Shown here piece by piece: positions 63,242 through 64,000 of a stretch of DNA of 64,000 nt (the first letter of the stretch is position 1; each line of letters starts with the position of its first letter). A program made the position numbers and the translations under genes. The DNA lies in assembly GCA_000711775.1 (NCBI GenBank), contig ARYC01000780.1:95436-159435 (forward strand). The letters run 5' to 3'. The notes below the pieces were generated by a model. The model saw only the letters and a program-made list of their open reading frames with translations. It had not been told where the DNA came from and did no database searches. This DNA comes from Oxytricha trifallax. Its lineage: Eukaryota; Ciliophora; Spirotrichea; Sporadotrichida; Oxytrichidae.

Positions 63242-64000
63242 TCATAACAAGGGATCATGAGTGGGTAAGACTTCCAACTCTTATGTGGTAGGCGCTGCGA
63301 TTCCATCACCACCAGTGGCTTAGGTGCCCTTTCTTTAAATACCCAGGATGTCAATCTCCAATTCTACTTTTTGAAGGATCTCCTCATTGACAAGTCTCTC
63401 CAGCTATGTTGTATCGATTTCACTGGATCTCTTTGACAGCAATTACTGAGTCGATCCCTAATCCTATCTCTCTTCAATTTAGTACTACTCTCCAGTAGTA
63501 TTCGGTATCATGTCTCTTTGAAACTTTCCAGCTTCATCGGTAGCATCAAGAGTAGCAAAACTTTTGCTTTTCACTTGCGTGTATTTTACACTCAGTCCCT
63601 TATCAAAAACTATGTCTCTGCTGTCATCATCATTCATCAAGAAAGCCCGAGATGATAGAATCTGGTCTATATTATTCTTCCCAATGAAACTGACATAGAG
63701 TTGGTTTGCTTGCTGCTTCTCGCATTCAAGGAAGTTTTCTATTTCAGGAGGAGGGAATTCCAACCACTTAGACGCGACTTTGATTGTGCTGATTTTCACC
63801 TGGTGGCCATTTAGAACATAAGCAGCGTGGTGTTCCATTTACTTCAACGCTTTGAGTTGACTTTCTAATTTGCTGTTAACTTGCCAGTGAGTCATAAGCT
63901 TTCTCTTCCCAACTGCATTGTGAGTATCCTCTATCGTTCGTTCCTTACACTTGACATCCAAGCATAGGTTACTTGCTATCATCTCCATACAGAGGGCTGT
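63242..64000 (-). CDS. unknown protein, partial (5' end beyond window)
   Basis: One frame is open from the window edge to TGA (complement of 63242-63244), at least 250 codons, using TAA/TAG as Gln. It reads TALCMEMIASNLCLDVKCK at the edge, then HHAAYVLNGHQVKISTIKV, EFPPPEIENFLECEKQQ, YVSFIGKNNIDQILSS, KSFATLDATDEAGKFQRD, and a tail ending ELEVLPTHDPLL. There are no slips. It has Cys residues near the edge but no motif I can name. GC and codon use match the neighbouring transposase and 743-aa ORF, so it is probably part of the same element. Confidence 0.7.

Larger units (their letters stand above)
57480..64000. mobile_element. GC-richer block, probable large DD34E DNA transposon (right end outside window)
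   Basis: From about 57.5 kb to the window end GC content rises and the genes read without frame slips. They use TAA/TAG as Gln and include a complete DD34E transposase flanked by a 743-aa ORF and two smaller genes. This resembles the large germline transposons of ciliates (TBE in Oxytricha, Tec in Euplotes), which also pair a DD34E transposase with extra ORFs. I found no terminal inverted repeat at the left edge, and the right edge is not in the window. Borders are therefore approximate, and the extra genes might not all belong to the element. Confidence 0.5.

Overview
The window is AT-rich nuclear DNA of a ciliate. Genes read as long open frames only when TAA and TAG are taken as glutamine, and TGA is the usual terminal stop. 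Introns are short (about 29-110 nt, GT..AG) and intergenic gaps are small. Several genes are interrupted by DNA whose precise removal restores the frame. This points to germline (micronuclear) DNA carrying internally eliminated sequences (IESs), from a spirotrich-like or other IES-bearing ciliate. I cannot name the genus.

Layout. 0-10.5 kb: a phosphoglucan water dikinase (+), a coiled-coil protein (-), a SMYD-like SET-domain protein (+) and a small unknown protein (-). 11.2-16.7 kb: a long Q/N-rich gene (-) split by a 503-bp insert with a 16-bp direct repeat. 17.7-26.4 kb: a small N/Y-rich ORF, a HAD-like protein (-), an unknown gene split by a MITE, and a Cid1-type nucleotidyltransferase (-) whose 5' end is part of a large palindrome. 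27-33.3 kb: an unknown ORF, a TKL-type kinase, an LRR protein and a glutathione transferase (all -). 33.4-43.7 kb: a coiled-coil gene or genes (+), a Cys/His protein (-), a dual-specificity phosphatase (-), a decayed Tc1/mariner-type transposase (+), an unknown gene (-) and a zinc-finger/pseudokinase protein (+). 44-57.4 kb: several unknown + strand genes and a CDKL-like kinase. 57.5-64 kb: a GC-richer block with a complete DD34E transposase and three other genes, probably one large DNA transposon.

Two families of palindromic MITEs with TA target duplications occur here: family A, six copies; family B, two copies. Five copies lie inside coding sequence, and removing the element plus one TA restores the reading frame each time. 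These are therefore TA-bounded, MITE-derived IESs. Three other gene interruptions look like pointer-type IESs with 4-16 bp direct repeats.

Two caveats affect every CDS. First, outside the 57.5-64 kb block most genes show single-base frame slips, nearly always curable by adding one A to an A run. These look like homopolymer errors in the assembly, so a CDS span is a coding extent and not one clean ORF. Second, at least ten in-frame TGA codons sit in otherwise well-supported coding sequence, so TGA may also be read as an amino acid, possibly Trp. I saw no rRNA or tRNA genes, CRISPR arrays or telomeric repeats.
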